Assembly: GCA_035079385.1 (NCBI GenBank)
Contig: JAVHKY010000063.1
Span: 1,178,001-1,242,000, forward strand
Source: Aspidiotus rigidus
Taxonomy: Eukaryota > Arthropoda > Insecta > Hemiptera > Diaspididae
DNA: 64,000 nucleotides
Reading direction: 5' to 3'
In this document: positions 36,000 through 48,377 of the stretch, piece by piece
How the letters are laid out: the number at the start of each line of letters is the position of its first letter
Numbering within the stretch: the stretch's first letter is position 1
Notes under the pieces: generated by a model
Told to the model about the DNA's origin: nothing
The model's input: only the letters and a program-made list of their open reading frames with translations
Database searches by the model: none
Position numbers and translations under genes: made by a program

Positions 36000-37654
36000 A
36001 TTTGAAGAATATTGCCTTTTTTTTTTTTAGCAAACGAACGATTTCAATGCTAGTCTGTATGTGGGAATATATTTTTCAAATCATCATCTTTACATCCTAC
36101 ACTTCACACTTGTACGAGCGTGTAATGTATATCTCAATCGAATTAACCCTTACCCCGTACATTGAAATCTATCTGAAGTAGTGGCATTACAATTTTAATA
36201 ACGAACTGGTTCTATCGGGGGGTGGGGTACGGAAAAAATATCCGCCGACCGGCAACCTTAAGGTCGTATCGTGTATAGCTTGAAGGTCGAAATTTCTCCA
36301 AGTCCCTCTCCTATAATATATAGCTCGGAGGTCGAAAATTTTCCAAGTCGCCTTCGTATCCCATGTGTCCCACGAATCAGGTTCCCTACCACCCCTCATT
36401 TAACTCCGTTAAATAACCCGTGAGTTTTTTATTGGAGGGAGATATTTTTAACATGATGGAATCGGTTGTACAGTTTTTCCTTTTGTTGAAAAATTTGGCG
36501 TTCCGCCGTGCAGCGAAAACTGAACTACACTAATCTAATCGCAGCGACTGGGAAAAATTTCCTTTTTTTGTCCCGCTTTTTTGATATCGGAAAAGAGACT
36601 TGAAAAAATTTCGAATATCGAGCTGCATGTATATGATAGGAGGAAGAATTAGACAAATTTCAACTTTTGGAGACTCCAACTTTGAATTTAATTCTCAATA
36701 TCGAAACCGAATTCGTCCTGGGTTCCTTGAATTTCTCGTTTAATTTCGTTAAGGAAGCTGTGTTTTTTTCTACATGTCACTATTTTTCATCCAAACACGT
36801 AAAATAGTCGACGGGCGATGCAATTAAAAACAAAGAAAAAATTGCAACGGGAGCGGATATATCTTCCGTACCCCGCCGTGCCTGCGCAACTGATCTGCCA
36901 AATATTCACGAAAATGAAAAGTTGATATGTGCGTAGGGAAAATGTACATCAAAATCAATGACTTATTGTGGGCGATATTCATTCAATGAATTAAAAAATA
37001 TTTCTACTCTCAAATAGATTCAACAAATGCGATTTTAGAAGCTGTTGATAAGAAAAAAGACCGTAAGCTCTAGCTATACTTTATAATTTATATTGAATTG
37101 ATGGTCATGTACGAAAATTTATTTATTTGTTAAAAATTATTCTGATGGTGGTTATGGTGCAGCATACGTACTTATATCCACAAAGAATGAACAAATGCCA
37201 GCTAGTATTCTTAGCCTCTTTTACTCGATCGCTATTAGGCAGACAGTGTTGTTTTCTTGGAGTTCAGGTTACTATAGAGTAGAACTCAACGCGTTTACGA
37301 GTGCGAGTAAATGAAATAACAGAGAGATTATCGGCTATCACACACGTACAAGTATCGGCGGTGTAAAATTCGTTTGTAAAATGAACTGGCTAGATATAAT
37401 ACCTATATACGTGATTAGAAAGGCGAAGCGAAGGGGTTTAAAGGTGGTTTTGATTCGTATCAGATGACACGCCCCCTAAATACGGACCGACAAAAGAAAA
37501 GTGTTTGAATTATCCTGCCTTAATTACAGGGCAGTACTTGAGAGTCGTTCCGACAGTTTAACTCGGCATGCATTTATACCTTCGCGTGTTAGAACACGTA
37601 CGTATGTGCGCGCACAAACACACCAACACACATTTCTTTTTCAGTCCAGATAAA
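36000..37654. other. Unannotated stretch with a local duplication
   Basis: 36265-36355 holds two diverged copies of a 55-bp unit with GAAGGTCGAAATTT and CCAAGTC. Nothing else was recognised. Confidence 0.45.
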
Positions 37655-37655
37655 A

Positions 37656-37753
<98 letters not shown>

Positions 37754-37768
37754 ATAGTAGTAGTAGTA
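37655..37768. repeat. (TAG)n microsatellite
   Basis: About 38 TAG units with a single interruption (TAATAG) near 37752. Confidence 0.97.
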
Positions 37769-38261
37769 AAGAATATTGTACGTATCAGTTTAGCGGGCTC
37801 CCTTCTTTTCTGCGCCTTCGTACATACGCTGTTGTTTTTGAGTTCATATTATATACAAAAGTATGATTTTATATAATTATTTCTTTATTTACCCTATATA
37901 TTGTCCACACCTCGAAGAACTATAGTAACGACAATTACGGACATGCAGTTAATAGCGCCGCCGCTGACTTTTACGCAGAGGGCGTTCGCTAATATTGTAA
38001 TGCGTTAATTAAGGACGAATACGCATAAATTGACTGTCAATAATTTTTTATGTAGACAGGTACAGCTACATTTGTGGTGATACTCTTGTATCTTTTGCTT
38101 CAAAGCAGTCTTCCAATATTTCTTGTATAGGTATATTTACAAGTTTTTTGGTCCGATGAAACTATTATAAAATTAACAATGCAGAGCTTACCTTTCAATT
38201 ACGGTTGAGTTACTTAAAGGATATCGCATCGGTGCTTTGCATCTGGCTATTTTACCTAAAT

Positions 38262-38480
38262 ATATCAAGCAGAAAGTTTGTCTGTCTACCTGTCCCCTTA
38301 TAACTCGAGAACCACTTCATCTATCGACTTGAAATTTTCGAACATAATCGTGTTATTTGGGAATATATTATTTTAAGCTATAAATGGAAATTTAAGCTCC
38401 TGTAGAACAAAAGTTCTTATTGAAAATTGTGCCCTTGCGGTACGCGTCATTTATAGCCATACAATGCCAAGCGAATGTAC
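38262..38480 (+). mobile_element. Helitron-like 5' fragment
   Basis: The sequence ATATATCAAGCAGAAAGTTT, then GTCTGTC, a TAACTCGAGAACC phrase and CATCTATCGACTTGAAATTT parallels the 5' region of the Helitron copies in this window. No 3' end was found. Confidence 0.4.
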
Positions 38481-38789
38481 AAGCATGACGTTTCATCCTC
38501 TGTTCTGTCTTCAAATTCTGTTATGATTTGAACTCTGAAGTGGAAATGTACAACAAAGGGACCACGATGAGATTTTAACAATTTTAACTCAAACGTTACA
38601 ATTCATCATACAAGTACTCGAGATAAATTGCTTTTTTGATTGAAATTGATCGCAATAAATTATTCATACAATTCTTCATCTCGTATGATGAGGATGAGAT
38701 TTCTTTTACGAAACAAAAGTTGAAATGTCCTAATTTTTGATCTGATCTCTGTGTCTTTCTTATGGGAATTCGTTTGGCTCAATTGCCAG

Positions 38790-38915
38790 GTGCAAATTAT
38801 AAAGCGATGTGACGTCACCGGGATAAAGGTCTATTATCGAAAAACTGAGTCGAAAGGTTTCATGAGGATGTCGATAGAAAACAAACGAATTGGCGAGCTC
38901 CCAACAGCGCTACAG
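38790..38915 (+). CDS. Candidate internal exon, 42 codons, phase 0/0
   Basis: A 126-bp segment is bounded by an acceptor (GTTTGGCTCAATTGCCAG) and an excellent donor (CTACAG|GTGAGT). It is open in phase 0: VQIIKRCDVTGIKVYYRKTE, then SKGFMRMSI and ELPTALQ. Its length is a multiple of three and its composition is more balanced than the surrounding repeats. It has no transposon motif. I infer an exon of a large-intron host gene, possibly shared with the short exon at 44842. I do not recognise the protein. A random open frame between chance splice sites is the alternative. Confidence 0.42.
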
Positions 38916-39069
38916 GTGAGTGCAAAGCACAAGCACGGTTAACCTAAGCTGTGGCATTCATTATGTGATATACTTCATGTATATAATCAATGACTATCGT
39001 CCTCCTCTTTTCACTCTCCCTCTCACAATCACTCTGCCTTTTATTCAAAGATTTATTGTCTAATGTCTA

Positions 39070-39215
39070 CCCCCTTGCACCCAGTGGTCTTTAAAAAAGA
39101 ATTAGACACTATCACCCAAATATTGAAGACCAATAATGTCAACATCGACATTCATAAGTTGGTCCGCAGAAAACTTGACTCTCGGGCTCTCAATTCCATC
39201 GTCCCTCATCTCTAG
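39070..39215 (+). pseudogene. Possible Penelope-like fragment
   Basis: The frame reads PVVFKKELDTITQILKTNN then IHKLVRRKLDSRALNSIVP and stops. This resembles the segment between the RT and GIY-YIG domains of Penelope-like proteins, where an ELxxIxxILxxNxY pattern is usual. Later frames are broken. The assignment rests on one short match. Confidence 0.3.
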
Positions 39216-39635
39216 GCAATAACAACGAGAAAAAGAAAAAACACTGACGCAGAAAAGTGAGTAGCACATGACTTTTCTTCTGACATCATTGAAGAAGTTA
39301 TTAAGGAATCCACCCCAGTCTGTATCTGAGATAATAATGATTTATCGATGAAGCCACATCACCATGACTTCATATTAACTGATAACAGAGTGGAAGTCTG
39401 TAACCTACAAAATCGTATTAACTAGATTGATGAATTACCGTCAAGGCTAGCTGTATACTGGGGTTTTGGAATTGGGAGGGGAGGGGGGAGGAGTTATCCC
39501 CTTATTATAAGTATACAATATATTAGGCTTAGTACAATGGAGGCTAAGGATCCAAATTTTTTCAAATCCCTAAATTAGACCAGCTGTAATGGAGGCTTAG
39601 TACTGATGTTCACTAGACTTATTCTCAACTAATTT

Positions 39636-39990
39636 GCTCGTTCGTCCAAAGGCTAGTTGGCTTCACATACAGTATACTAGACCTAAATTGAGCCTTCATT
39701 TTACTAGGCCTAATATCCAGTAATCCGATGAAGAAATAAATTAACATTTAAAAGTAAAAATTACTGGAATTTTACATTGATTCATTTTTTCATCTAAAAT
39801 GTGTAGTAATCTTTAGAACAGAATTAAAGGTAATACGGTAATCCGCTCGTCCCACCCGGAAGTCAGTTAGCTTCACATACAGTATACAATTGGACCTTCA
39901 TTTTACTAGTTCTACTATATAGTAATCCGTTCGTCCCCCCGAAAACTATTTTTCTTCACATATAGTATACGCAGTCAACTACTCATAGTG
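39636..39990. repeat. Diverged tandem repeats (TTCGTCC...CTTCACATACAGTATAC)
   Basis: Three copies of a unit of about 80 bp start near 39636, 39844 and 39926. Each has CGTTCGTCC or CGCTCGTCC, CTTCACATACAGTATAC and CCTTCATTTTACTAG phrases. G-runs at about 39475-39495 and 40048-40056 flank the array. Confidence 0.7.
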
Positions 39991-40185
39991 AGGGGGGGTG
40001 ATGTACTCACAAATTTCTAAATCACCGACGGGGTAACGAGGATGAAGGGGGGGGGCACTCGCAGAATTTAAAATTAGGGATAGGGTCTCAGGAAAGACAT
40101 GAAACATGTCAACATCTAGAAAGAGACAAAAAACAAACTTTCTAATTTTTTTATTTTCAATTGCCGTTTTTTATTTTTCTATATA

Positions 40186-40591
40186 TGTGACGCGATCTGA
40201 GAAACCCCGCAACTGGTCGGAAAATTGATTTTTCCAATTGTGATAAATTTCGATTCTCCACATTGACATTTTGCAAAAAAAACATCTCAATCGAATGAAA
40301 ATTTGCTGAGATATGAGGCTTCAAAGACAGGGGAAGAGAAAAACGTATTTTGAGTAAAACGTTGATAAAGTTTTTGCACTGATTTGTGTGGAATATGATT
40401 TTTTCTCGATTTTTTTTTTTTCACTTTGGGAATGGTGATTCTAGAAGTGATTTTTCATGCTGAAGATGATGGAATCGGCAAAAATTGTTTTAAGCCATAT
40501 TAAATGACAACTTTTCCCCTTTTTCCGTTTTTTGATCCACTGTAACATCTGGTTTTCCGACAAGTGGCGGGGTTTCTCAGATCGCGTCACA
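40186..40591. mobile_element. TA-flanked MITE with about 40-bp TIRs
   Basis: Inverted ends begin TGTGACGCGATCTGAGAAAC and continue through CCCGC and GTCGGAAAA for about 38 bp with three differences. TA lies outside each end (40184-40185 and 40592-40593). The element is 406 bp with no coding capacity. Tc1/mariner-type by its duplication. Confidence 0.8.
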
Positions 40592-40835
40592 TATTTTTAT
40601 ATTTTTATTTTATTTTATTTTATTTTTTTTGAAATGAGGAAGTTTGTTTCCTCTCTTTCTAGGAAGGAGCATTTTGCTGTCAAGGCCTATTTTTTCATTT
40701 GCGGTCATATACTTCAGTGGTCATTATAGATGATAATTCTGAACATCGTTTCAAATATAAATAATATTGTTGAGAAAATTTATAATTTTCGATTAAATAA
40801 AATGAAATTTGGGTTTCCTTATTTTTGGATTAGGC

Positions 40836-41177
40836 CAGCGGTGCTCAACCTACAGCCCGCGGGCCGAGTCCGGCCCGCGGAAAGGTTTCCACCCGGCCCG
40901 CGAGCCCTTAACAAGAAATAAATAAATAGGGTGACAAGGAAAAAAAAAGAGGAAAAGGGAAAAATAAAAATGGCAAGACACTTGATTAAGAAATGAACAA
41001 TATTTGTAACTTTTTAGTAGGTAGAGGATATGAAAATGTGTGCCTTCTTTTCCATATTTTTGCTGATTTGATAGTTACCTATTAAAAAGTAATGAGCATT
41101 TTACTTTTTTTTGTGGCCCGCGAGAATTTTCAACTCATTCTATGTGGCCCCATGTCCAAAAAGATTGAGCACCTCTG
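40836..41177. mobile_element. Young hAT MITE with perfect 8-bp target duplication
   Basis: Left end CAGCGGTGCTCAACCT and inverted right end CAGAGGTGCTCAATCT are flanked by identical octamers GATTAGGC (40828-40835 and 41178-41185). CCCGCGGGCC and GGCCCGCG phrases near both ends are typical of hAT elements of this type. The element is 342 bp with no transposase. The perfect duplication implies a recent insertion. Confidence 0.9.
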
Positions 41178-41530
41178 GATTAGGCTATAAGCGTATTTAT
41201 TTTTATTTTTTGTTTTTACCTTCTGTCAGGTTCATCCCTCTTTTTTTTTTCTTCTTCATTGTTGTTAGATTAGTTTTGTTTGGCTTCGATATCAATTTTT
41301 TCTGTTTCCCGCATTGTCTTTAAAGCTGGATTCCTAGATGAAGAATCTTGGGATGGAGTTTGCATAGAAATGAGTGGATGAATAGAATATCGTAGCGACT
41401 GGAGGTAGCATTAAGAGATGCCAGAATCGGAGATGATCAAGAATTGAGCCACTCAGCCTGAAATACAGTATACTAGACTAATACTAGGCTAAGAATAACG
41501 TATGGGAAAAAGTAATTGTGATGCTCTTTG

Positions 41531-42953
41531 TTTTACCGACTTTTCTAGCTCTAAACGTGAGGTATTACATCCGTAGAATAGTTGACAAGGGGAGGAAGTA
41601 GTGAACTTTCTCGACGTTTTGAAGGAAGGTTATTAGAAAATACGAGAGTACAGGTTGTCCCGTTCTTCTTCGTCTTACTACTTAGGGAGGACAGAATACT
41701 GTCGCTCCATAAGAATTTGTATTTTTCAAAGAAGGATAACTCGAGAACGGCTCAATGGATTTCTTTGAACTAACCTGCGCTGAATAGGAAATTTTATGTA
41801 TTGTAAATTATTTTATCTTCAATTCAACGCTGAAAGCATTTTTTCTGAGTTATTTGATGATAATTGTACTGAAGATTTCTCGTTGTCACGTCGTGCTACA
41901 CGGTTGTACGTTGTCGGTATTCGTTGCGCGTTCTCTAACCTTCCGGTGTAGAAAAATGTAAGAAGAAGAACAAGAACAAGAACAAGACAACCTGTACACG
42001 CGTATGTTCTAATAACCTTGGTTTTGGAGGTCCTAGATCACTTTTAACCTAGAAAAATTTCAGGTTTCTTCATCTTATATTGGGGTTCAAACCTACACTA
42101 GAGAGCGCTACTGAAAGGGTGAATTAGAGAATTTATGTACGTTTATACATTGATTTTCAATCAACTGTTATTTTTCAATATATCATTTCTTGTTACAGTT
42201 TTTTTTGTATTTAATGTTGATGATACAGACTACAAAATTTAAGCTTGTATTTGCTTTAAAAAACAATATTCTATTAATTATGGTGCGTGAAATTTCTTCA
42301 TTTAAAAAGCATTGAACGGAAGGGTGAATATCGTCAGGGCTACCAACTCTAAGTTTAAATCCCAATAGGGCTATGTTTAGGCTTATAAGATTTTTCTTGT
42401 CCGCGTATCTCCTCCAAAACTACTGGATAGATTCTTTCGTGACTTAGACAAGTTATTATAGTCTCATATCTGAAGATGGGCACCAAAAATTTGTTCGAGG
42501 ATCGATTGAATAATTCATCAATGCATTTCCAATTGAGTTAATACGATTCTGTATAGGTTTACGTTTAATCAAATTGAAATACATAAAAATATCCAAAGAA
42601 GTAATCAAAATATAAATCTGCGAAGATTGCAGAAACAATTGTTGTAGCCCCGTTGCAAGGTGGACAGGAGGAGGGGGCAATGAATTTTCTTGGGACGTTT
42701 TGTAGGTTTTAGATCACTTCTAGTCTAGAATAAAATAAAATTTAAGTTTCCTCATTGATTATGGGTATTCTTACTTCGTTATCAGTTGACGTGACGTCAT
42801 GGTGACAGATTTTATAAACTGAGTTTTATTGTTCATCCTACAATTATCTGGGTTGATTGGTAGGTGACTGTTATTTTAATCTAAGAAGTGGGAGTAATTC
42901 TCCTACTGAATTTTGAATTGTGAAATGAAAAGTTGTCGCGTGAGTGTTTTTTC
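41531..42953 (+). mobile_element. Helentron-derived element, copy 2 (interrupted by SINE pieces)
   Basis: Starts TTTTACCGACTTTTCTAG, then GGTATTACATCC. From 42375 it closely follows copy 1 (29401-30060), through CTCCTCCAAAACTACTGGAT, to GAAAAGTTGTCGCGTGAGTG and a T-run. SINE B-box pieces lie at about 42090 (minus) and 42350 (plus), so 42080-42370 seems to be an insertion or replacement. Confidence 0.55.
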
Positions 42954-44049
42954 TATTAAGTGTAATAATTCAAGGCGATCCAAGTGCTTTATAAGATTTT
43001 AAAAGTTTCTTCAGGTTAAGTGGGAATTATAATTAGGACTTCCATAGAGTCAATCATATCAACAACTACAGTAGTTATTTTTGTCAATATTTACCTCGTC
43101 GTATGTTCCCCAATATTTTTCCAAAGCCGTTTTTTAAATAATCAGTCAATGTTTCCTTTGTAATTCTAAGAGTTGAATAACGTTATTCTTGAACATCCCT
43201 ACTCAATTCTTTGAGAGAGAAACAAATCCTTAAAATAGTCTTACGCCCTGAATTTTTTATTTAATCAACTCTGGGCACTTTTGCTCTTTTCTATCACCTG
43301 AAGATTGCGTACATTGTACGCTCTTGGTACACTTCGCGCGTTTTACTCCTTCTGTATGTTGAAGTTTAAATTCTACAATAGCTAATCAATCCATATGAAA
43401 TTCGAACTTGTGCTACACATACCTCCTTTTATACACGCACGGAAAAAAAGTTCGGCAATCATTGCTGAATTTTGGAGATTAGACGATGGTCACTTAATGA
43501 TTCCTTTACAATTCAATAATCATTTCATGAATTTTATTACCTATTTATTAAAGTTCGTTACTTATTTGTTAACTATATTCTTGTCCCAAGAATTCGGTAA
43601 TGATTACCGAGCTTTTTTGTCTCTGCGCATAATTTTATTCTATTGCGTTTGGTTCCTTTTCTAGCTTTATCTTCTATCGGTGATCAACAACATACTTACA
43701 TTGTAAACATATTCCGTTTTCCAACGTTATAAAGTTCATTACCACCCATGTACCTCTATAACAATTCTATTCTCGCATAGTTGAATGTTTTATTTATAAT
43801 TCACCATTATAACTTACGGTTTTGTGCGTTTCAAAACTGCTTATAGGTATGATGTAGATCTGTACAGCAATAATCTGTTCAGTTCACCTCACCCTCTCAC
43901 TGCAGTATATATATATATATTTCTGATAGGAAAGCTGAAGTGTGTTGAATTATCATTTTTTCCCATTTATCCAAAATATTGTCTTATTACATCATTTTCG
44001 TTCTAATATGTTGTATACGTAACCTATGATTTAAACCAGTCAAAGTTTA

Positions 44050-44050
<1 letters not shown>
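42954..44050. other. Unannotated A+T-rich stretch
   Basis: No gene, RNA or repeat ends recognised. A short (AT)n run lies at 43906-43920. Confidence 0.45.

Positions 44051-44084
<34 letters not shown>
44051..44084. repeat. Poly(A) run of 34
   Basis: 34 consecutive A followed by a GAAGAAAAAG-type purine tract to about 44112. It could be a retroposon tail, but no retroposon was identified on either side. Confidence 0.9.
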
Positions 44085-44093
<9 letters not shown>

Positions 44094-44841
44094 GGAAGAA
44101 AAAGAAGAAAAACGATCCAAAGAGCATATGGGAAGCTTAAAAGAATTAACAAGAGAAAAATTCGTAATTTCGACCAAATGTTAATGACCAAATGTTTCAT
44201 TAACTTACGCAACACCGATTCGTACATCCGAACTTGATCACTCGTCGCTCTTACTAAAGTCTATTTTCGATAATTTATAGTTTTTATAATTAGGTATGTT
44301 AACAATACGCGTCGACGCAAACCGCAGACGGGTCCACATTACATAATAGACTGGACATAGGAAAGACATATGAATGTCGAAAATGATAAGATGACAAAAT
44401 GCGAGTAAAAAAAAGAAGAGAGAAAAAAAAAGATGATCTTGGAATAGAATTCCAGAGAGAAGGAAAATTTCAAATAGATGAGGTCGAGGAGAGTTGATTG
44501 TGATCTAATTCAGTTTCGAAAATCAAAATGAAACAACGATCAGAATACCTGAAGTTTAAAAACGAATGCGCGGTGTAGTAGACATATTGTCACGGAAGCT
44601 AATTGTGTGAAATTAATATTATTATCACAGCATTGTATGGCTGGAATGTGTGTTATCATGCGCATATCGCCTGTACTTGCTCCGCCAAATTATTCTCACC
44701 ATATGAACACTTCGACTTATGTCGCGAAAATATCATCTTTTATAGTACGTATAAAATATGAAAATCTAAGGATGTTAGTTTTGTATATACTGTTAGCATG
44801 CACGCGTGTCGTACGCTGTCGTATACATAGTTTCATTATAG

Positions 44842-44877
44842 GGCAGCGTGTGCAAGTCGAACTGGTTTTTCGAGGAG
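44842..44877 (+). CDS. Candidate 36-bp micro-exon
   Basis: A short segment lies between an acceptor (TAGTTTCATTATAG) and a consensus donor (GAG|GTAAGTCG). In phase 0 it reads GSVCKSNWFFEE. Length divisible by three and phase 0 at both ends would let it be skipped or included without shifting frame, and this matches the phase of the candidate exon at 38790-38915 on the same strand. I infer a possible alternative cassette exon of the same gene. The short length makes chance occurrence a real possibility. Confidence 0.3.
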
Positions 44878-44920
44878 GTAAGTCGCTGTTTTAGGCTGAT
44901 GTAATAATTCCGTGCACACA

Positions 44921-45005
44921 ACACTGAGAAAAATTTTGGTGGTACTTTTAACTAAAAAACATAGTAAAGTCGGTCCAGTCGAAGGTTATAGTTATAACGT
45001 AGCTT
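44921..45005 (+). mobile_element. Partial MITE copy (CACTGAGAAAAA family)
   Basis: Begins ACACTGAGAAAAATTTTGGT and includes AGTAAAGTCGGTCCAGTC, paralleling the element at 4353-4595. The other end is missing. Confidence 0.55.
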
Positions 45006-48000
45006 TTACTTGTATCTTATAAAATTTACTCCATACTTAAAACTGCAAACTTCACTCGGCACTCTCTATAATTGAAACCTCGTTGAAACTCAAACAAAGT
45101 GACAAAGATGAGGAAGATTGGTTCCGGTTCAGTTCAGCTGTTCAGCCGTTCAGCCATTCAGCGTAGCAACCTGTAGTGCAGTCATTCGAAGGAGATAGAC
45201 ACAAACTGAAGAATAGGTATCTTCCACAACTATGACCAAGCCCCAATTCATTGCCAATTCTCCTAATTGTTTCATTCGGACTCGCATTTCTTTTCGTACG
45301 TAACATTGATTAGCCGAAAATTAGCTGAGTTGAGCCAAGTGAATTGAGTCGAAAGCCAACTGAATTTTTCCAGAAGCCAAAAACCGAAAGACAAATTTTT
45401 AAGGTCGCAAGTTGAGAAGCGGAAGCTAAAATTTTCAACTGCAATACTCTGATAGTGAAGTTGTAGACAGCGCGGTGTCATTTGATCCACAGTTTGCTAT
45501 ATTTGTCACGGTTTTAGTAAACAGTGGCGGAAACAACCGTGACGAAAATAATTCGTCCCAATATTTGTATACGATTTCGAATCAAGATTTAAAAGAAGCA
45601 AGTAAATGACAAACATGAAATTTTATTACACAGTCGTCTGTATTGGAATATGAGTTGAAGCTCGTCATGATGAGCGAAAATTTCTCAATTTTTCTTATCC
45701 GATATTTCGCTTCTTTTTTCGACTTTTTCGAGTATCTCCCTTACATCTGTTTGGCTTATACCGTTACACAACTCTTCTCATTGTTTATTTAAAATTCTAG
45801 ACTGATAATTGAATTGCGCCTTAAAAATGATACGAACAACGCTTCATGTCATATCGGTACCAATATAACACCGTCAGCTTTAAAATCATTGGTTTAGCTA
45901 TTGTTCAATGCTGCACTTGCGAATAAATATGGGTGATTATGGTTCGGAGCAGATTTTACTTTATTTTGTTTTAAAGCGGAACTTCATCTTTGAGGACTAA
46001 TGAATAAAATTTGTTCATGGTTCAAAATAAACTATGGGTATGTCCAAATAAATTATGGGTATGTGATGCAAAAAAAAAAAAAAAGACTCAGGCCGTCCTA
46101 TATACCTTCCAGATTGCCGCTAATACTACGTACTATAGCAAGGAGGGGTAGGGTCATCTCCTAAAAACCCTATTTCTAAAGTTTTTATTCATCTTTTCTT
46201 AAAAATTTCGAAGTAGAAGATCAAAAACTCAATTTATAATTAATTTATCACTGTATTTGTATAGTGTTTGACAATGACGTAGCGTATCACTACTTGTCTT
46301 ACTCGTGTCTTTCTACAGTAAATAGGTACAGTAAAATAACGCCGACAAAGATGACTGATGATGATCGTCCTACCTTTCTGATTTTTTTTCCAAGACTTGT
46401 GCGCAGGAAAGTTGACCTTTAAAATTATGCCTTACAGTTCGAGCACCTATAGCGTTGTGAGAGCACAAGAAGGAGAAGAATAGCAAAGGCTGTAATATTT
46501 GAGTATAAGTACGAAATCATTATTTACAAGATAAGTTGAACCTTATTCGATGATTAACCTTTATATACCTAATTACATTCTCACCCATCAGCAACGACGC
46601 GTTTTAACTTAATGATGACCATGATTAATATTACATCCTTAGTGTAAGGTTAGGTTAGTACTGCGCTGAGTTAAGATATGCTCGGTACAGCTGCATCTCG
46701 TGTTTGTTACAACAGGTGGGTACAACGGTACGCACGAGTAGGTATTCTTAATGCTCACTCTTACACACTTGTCAAACCTGTTTCGCGCAGTAATGAATAA
46801 CACACTTGAATATTACATGTAGACATACCAGTACAAAAAGTATTTATACTTACCAATAAAAATCAACAATATACTAGGCAAAATATTACGTAGAATATAT
46901 ACGTAAGCATAAGTAACTTGATATAGGCATAATCATGTAGGCGCGTAACTCGGCGTGCAAAATAAAGAGCTAGGGGTGCAAACAGTGCAGCGCCGTATAT
47001 ATAAAATAGAAATTGCCCCGACCTCGACAATCAGGTCTATCACTTCACCAAATTCAAATAAGTCGCGTCGTGTCGCCAAAAAGCGTATTTTCGTATTCAG
47101 CGCGAGCACATGTACAATTGTCCGTCTTTTATTATTACGAAGTGCCGAATCAAATTTTCCAAACGCGGATTGGTGGAAAAGAAAAATACCATCAATTAGT
47201 TTTTCTAATTATTTAAGATGAACGTATTCTCCACTGACGACAAGTGATGAACACTACGCTATTCGCCACAGTGTTATAGGAGGGGAGATGTGAGACCGAA
47301 TTCTATATATAAGAAAAAAATCAAATCAAAATCAATTTTTTCGTGCAAGGAAATAATAAAATACTATTATTAAAAAAAATAGATAAAAATAAAAAAGTAT
47401 AGAACTTGGTATACTTGTCGATCAAAATCTAGATTATAAAGTTTGATCGCTGGAAGACATGTTCGCGGACCCTCCCTCTTACAAAGTTAGTCTTGACTTA
47501 GGATTTTTTCGCCCAAGCATTCTCTCGGGCTTGGCTGGAAGTTTTTTTTTTTCTTTTTTTTTCGCTCCTTTGGCAAGATTTTGGGCTTTAAGCATGTGCT
47601 TGTTATCTGTATACCTACATCTGGCTGTGACAATACCCTTCAGGGAAGAATTCTCTTTTCGGAATTCATTTCTAATGTTCATAATATAGACAAAGTAAAA
47701 ATATATGTTTGTTACAGTTGAAACCCAAAATGAGTAAATTCTAGAGTTTGCTATAATCTGAGCTAGTTTCCCCAAATGCTTTCAGTCACAACTAGTTTTA
47801 GTAGGACCCTCAACGTTAGAGCTAGTTCTAACTGAAATAATTTTGATCAAAACTAGTTTTGGCTAATCTATAATCTTAAAGATGTTGATCGCCTTTGCTT
47901 TCTCATGGCTATGAACTAGTGTACTCGTAGCCACCATACTTCCTTCGGGCACCCTCTCATAAATTTCCAAATATTTCAGGATCATTAAAAATGAACTGGA

Positions 48001-48199
48001 ATTTTCTCGTTTTTTTAAAAAAAGAGCTTTTGCTATTCAAATAAAATTATAATTAAAGTTTAATAGTTGAGTAAATCAACGGTTTCAATATTTACTAATT
48101 AAAAGGAAGTTTCCCGACCATATTTAGAAGATAAATTTTTTGAAATAATTGAATAGAATACCGTAGTTTTGACGTAAAGATTCCTTATTTAGGGATTAC
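45006..48199. other. Unannotated stretch
   Basis: Contains a small TTCAGC-unit cluster near 45137-45165, an A-run at 46071-46084 and a minus-strand open frame at 47479-47775 ending in a Lys-rich tail (KKKEKKKLPAKPERMLGRKN). None has a known domain. Confidence 0.4.
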
Positions 48200-48377
48200 A
48201 TTTTTCGGCACTGTCGTCGAAATTGAAATATGTATTTGATTTAAAAAAGAAGAAAACGGAAAAAAAACGACCGACGTTTGGAAAGTCGTGACTAACGTAA
48301 CTTCGGACGTTTTTTTCTCCTTTTTTCTCTTTTCTTCTAATTATATAATATGAATTTCGACGGCAGTGCCGAAAAAT
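48200..48377. mobile_element. 178-bp MITE with ATTTTTCGGCACTG ends
   Basis: ATTTTTCGGCACTGTCGTCG on the left is mirrored by ATTTTTCGGCACTGCCGTCG on the right, and looser complementarity (AAGAAGAAAACGGA against TCTTTTCTTCT) continues inward. No coding capacity. The target duplication is unclear. Confidence 0.65.

Noticed and set aside
44607..44894. 95-codon plus-strand ORF containing the micro-exon region
   Set aside because: Its frame differs from the phase-0 reading of the candidate micro-exon and it runs through the splice signals; no domain is visible.
47479..47775. Basic Lys-rich minus-strand ORF (98 codons)
   Set aside because: The Lys run arises from a T-rich tract on the plus strand, and no family or splice support was found.
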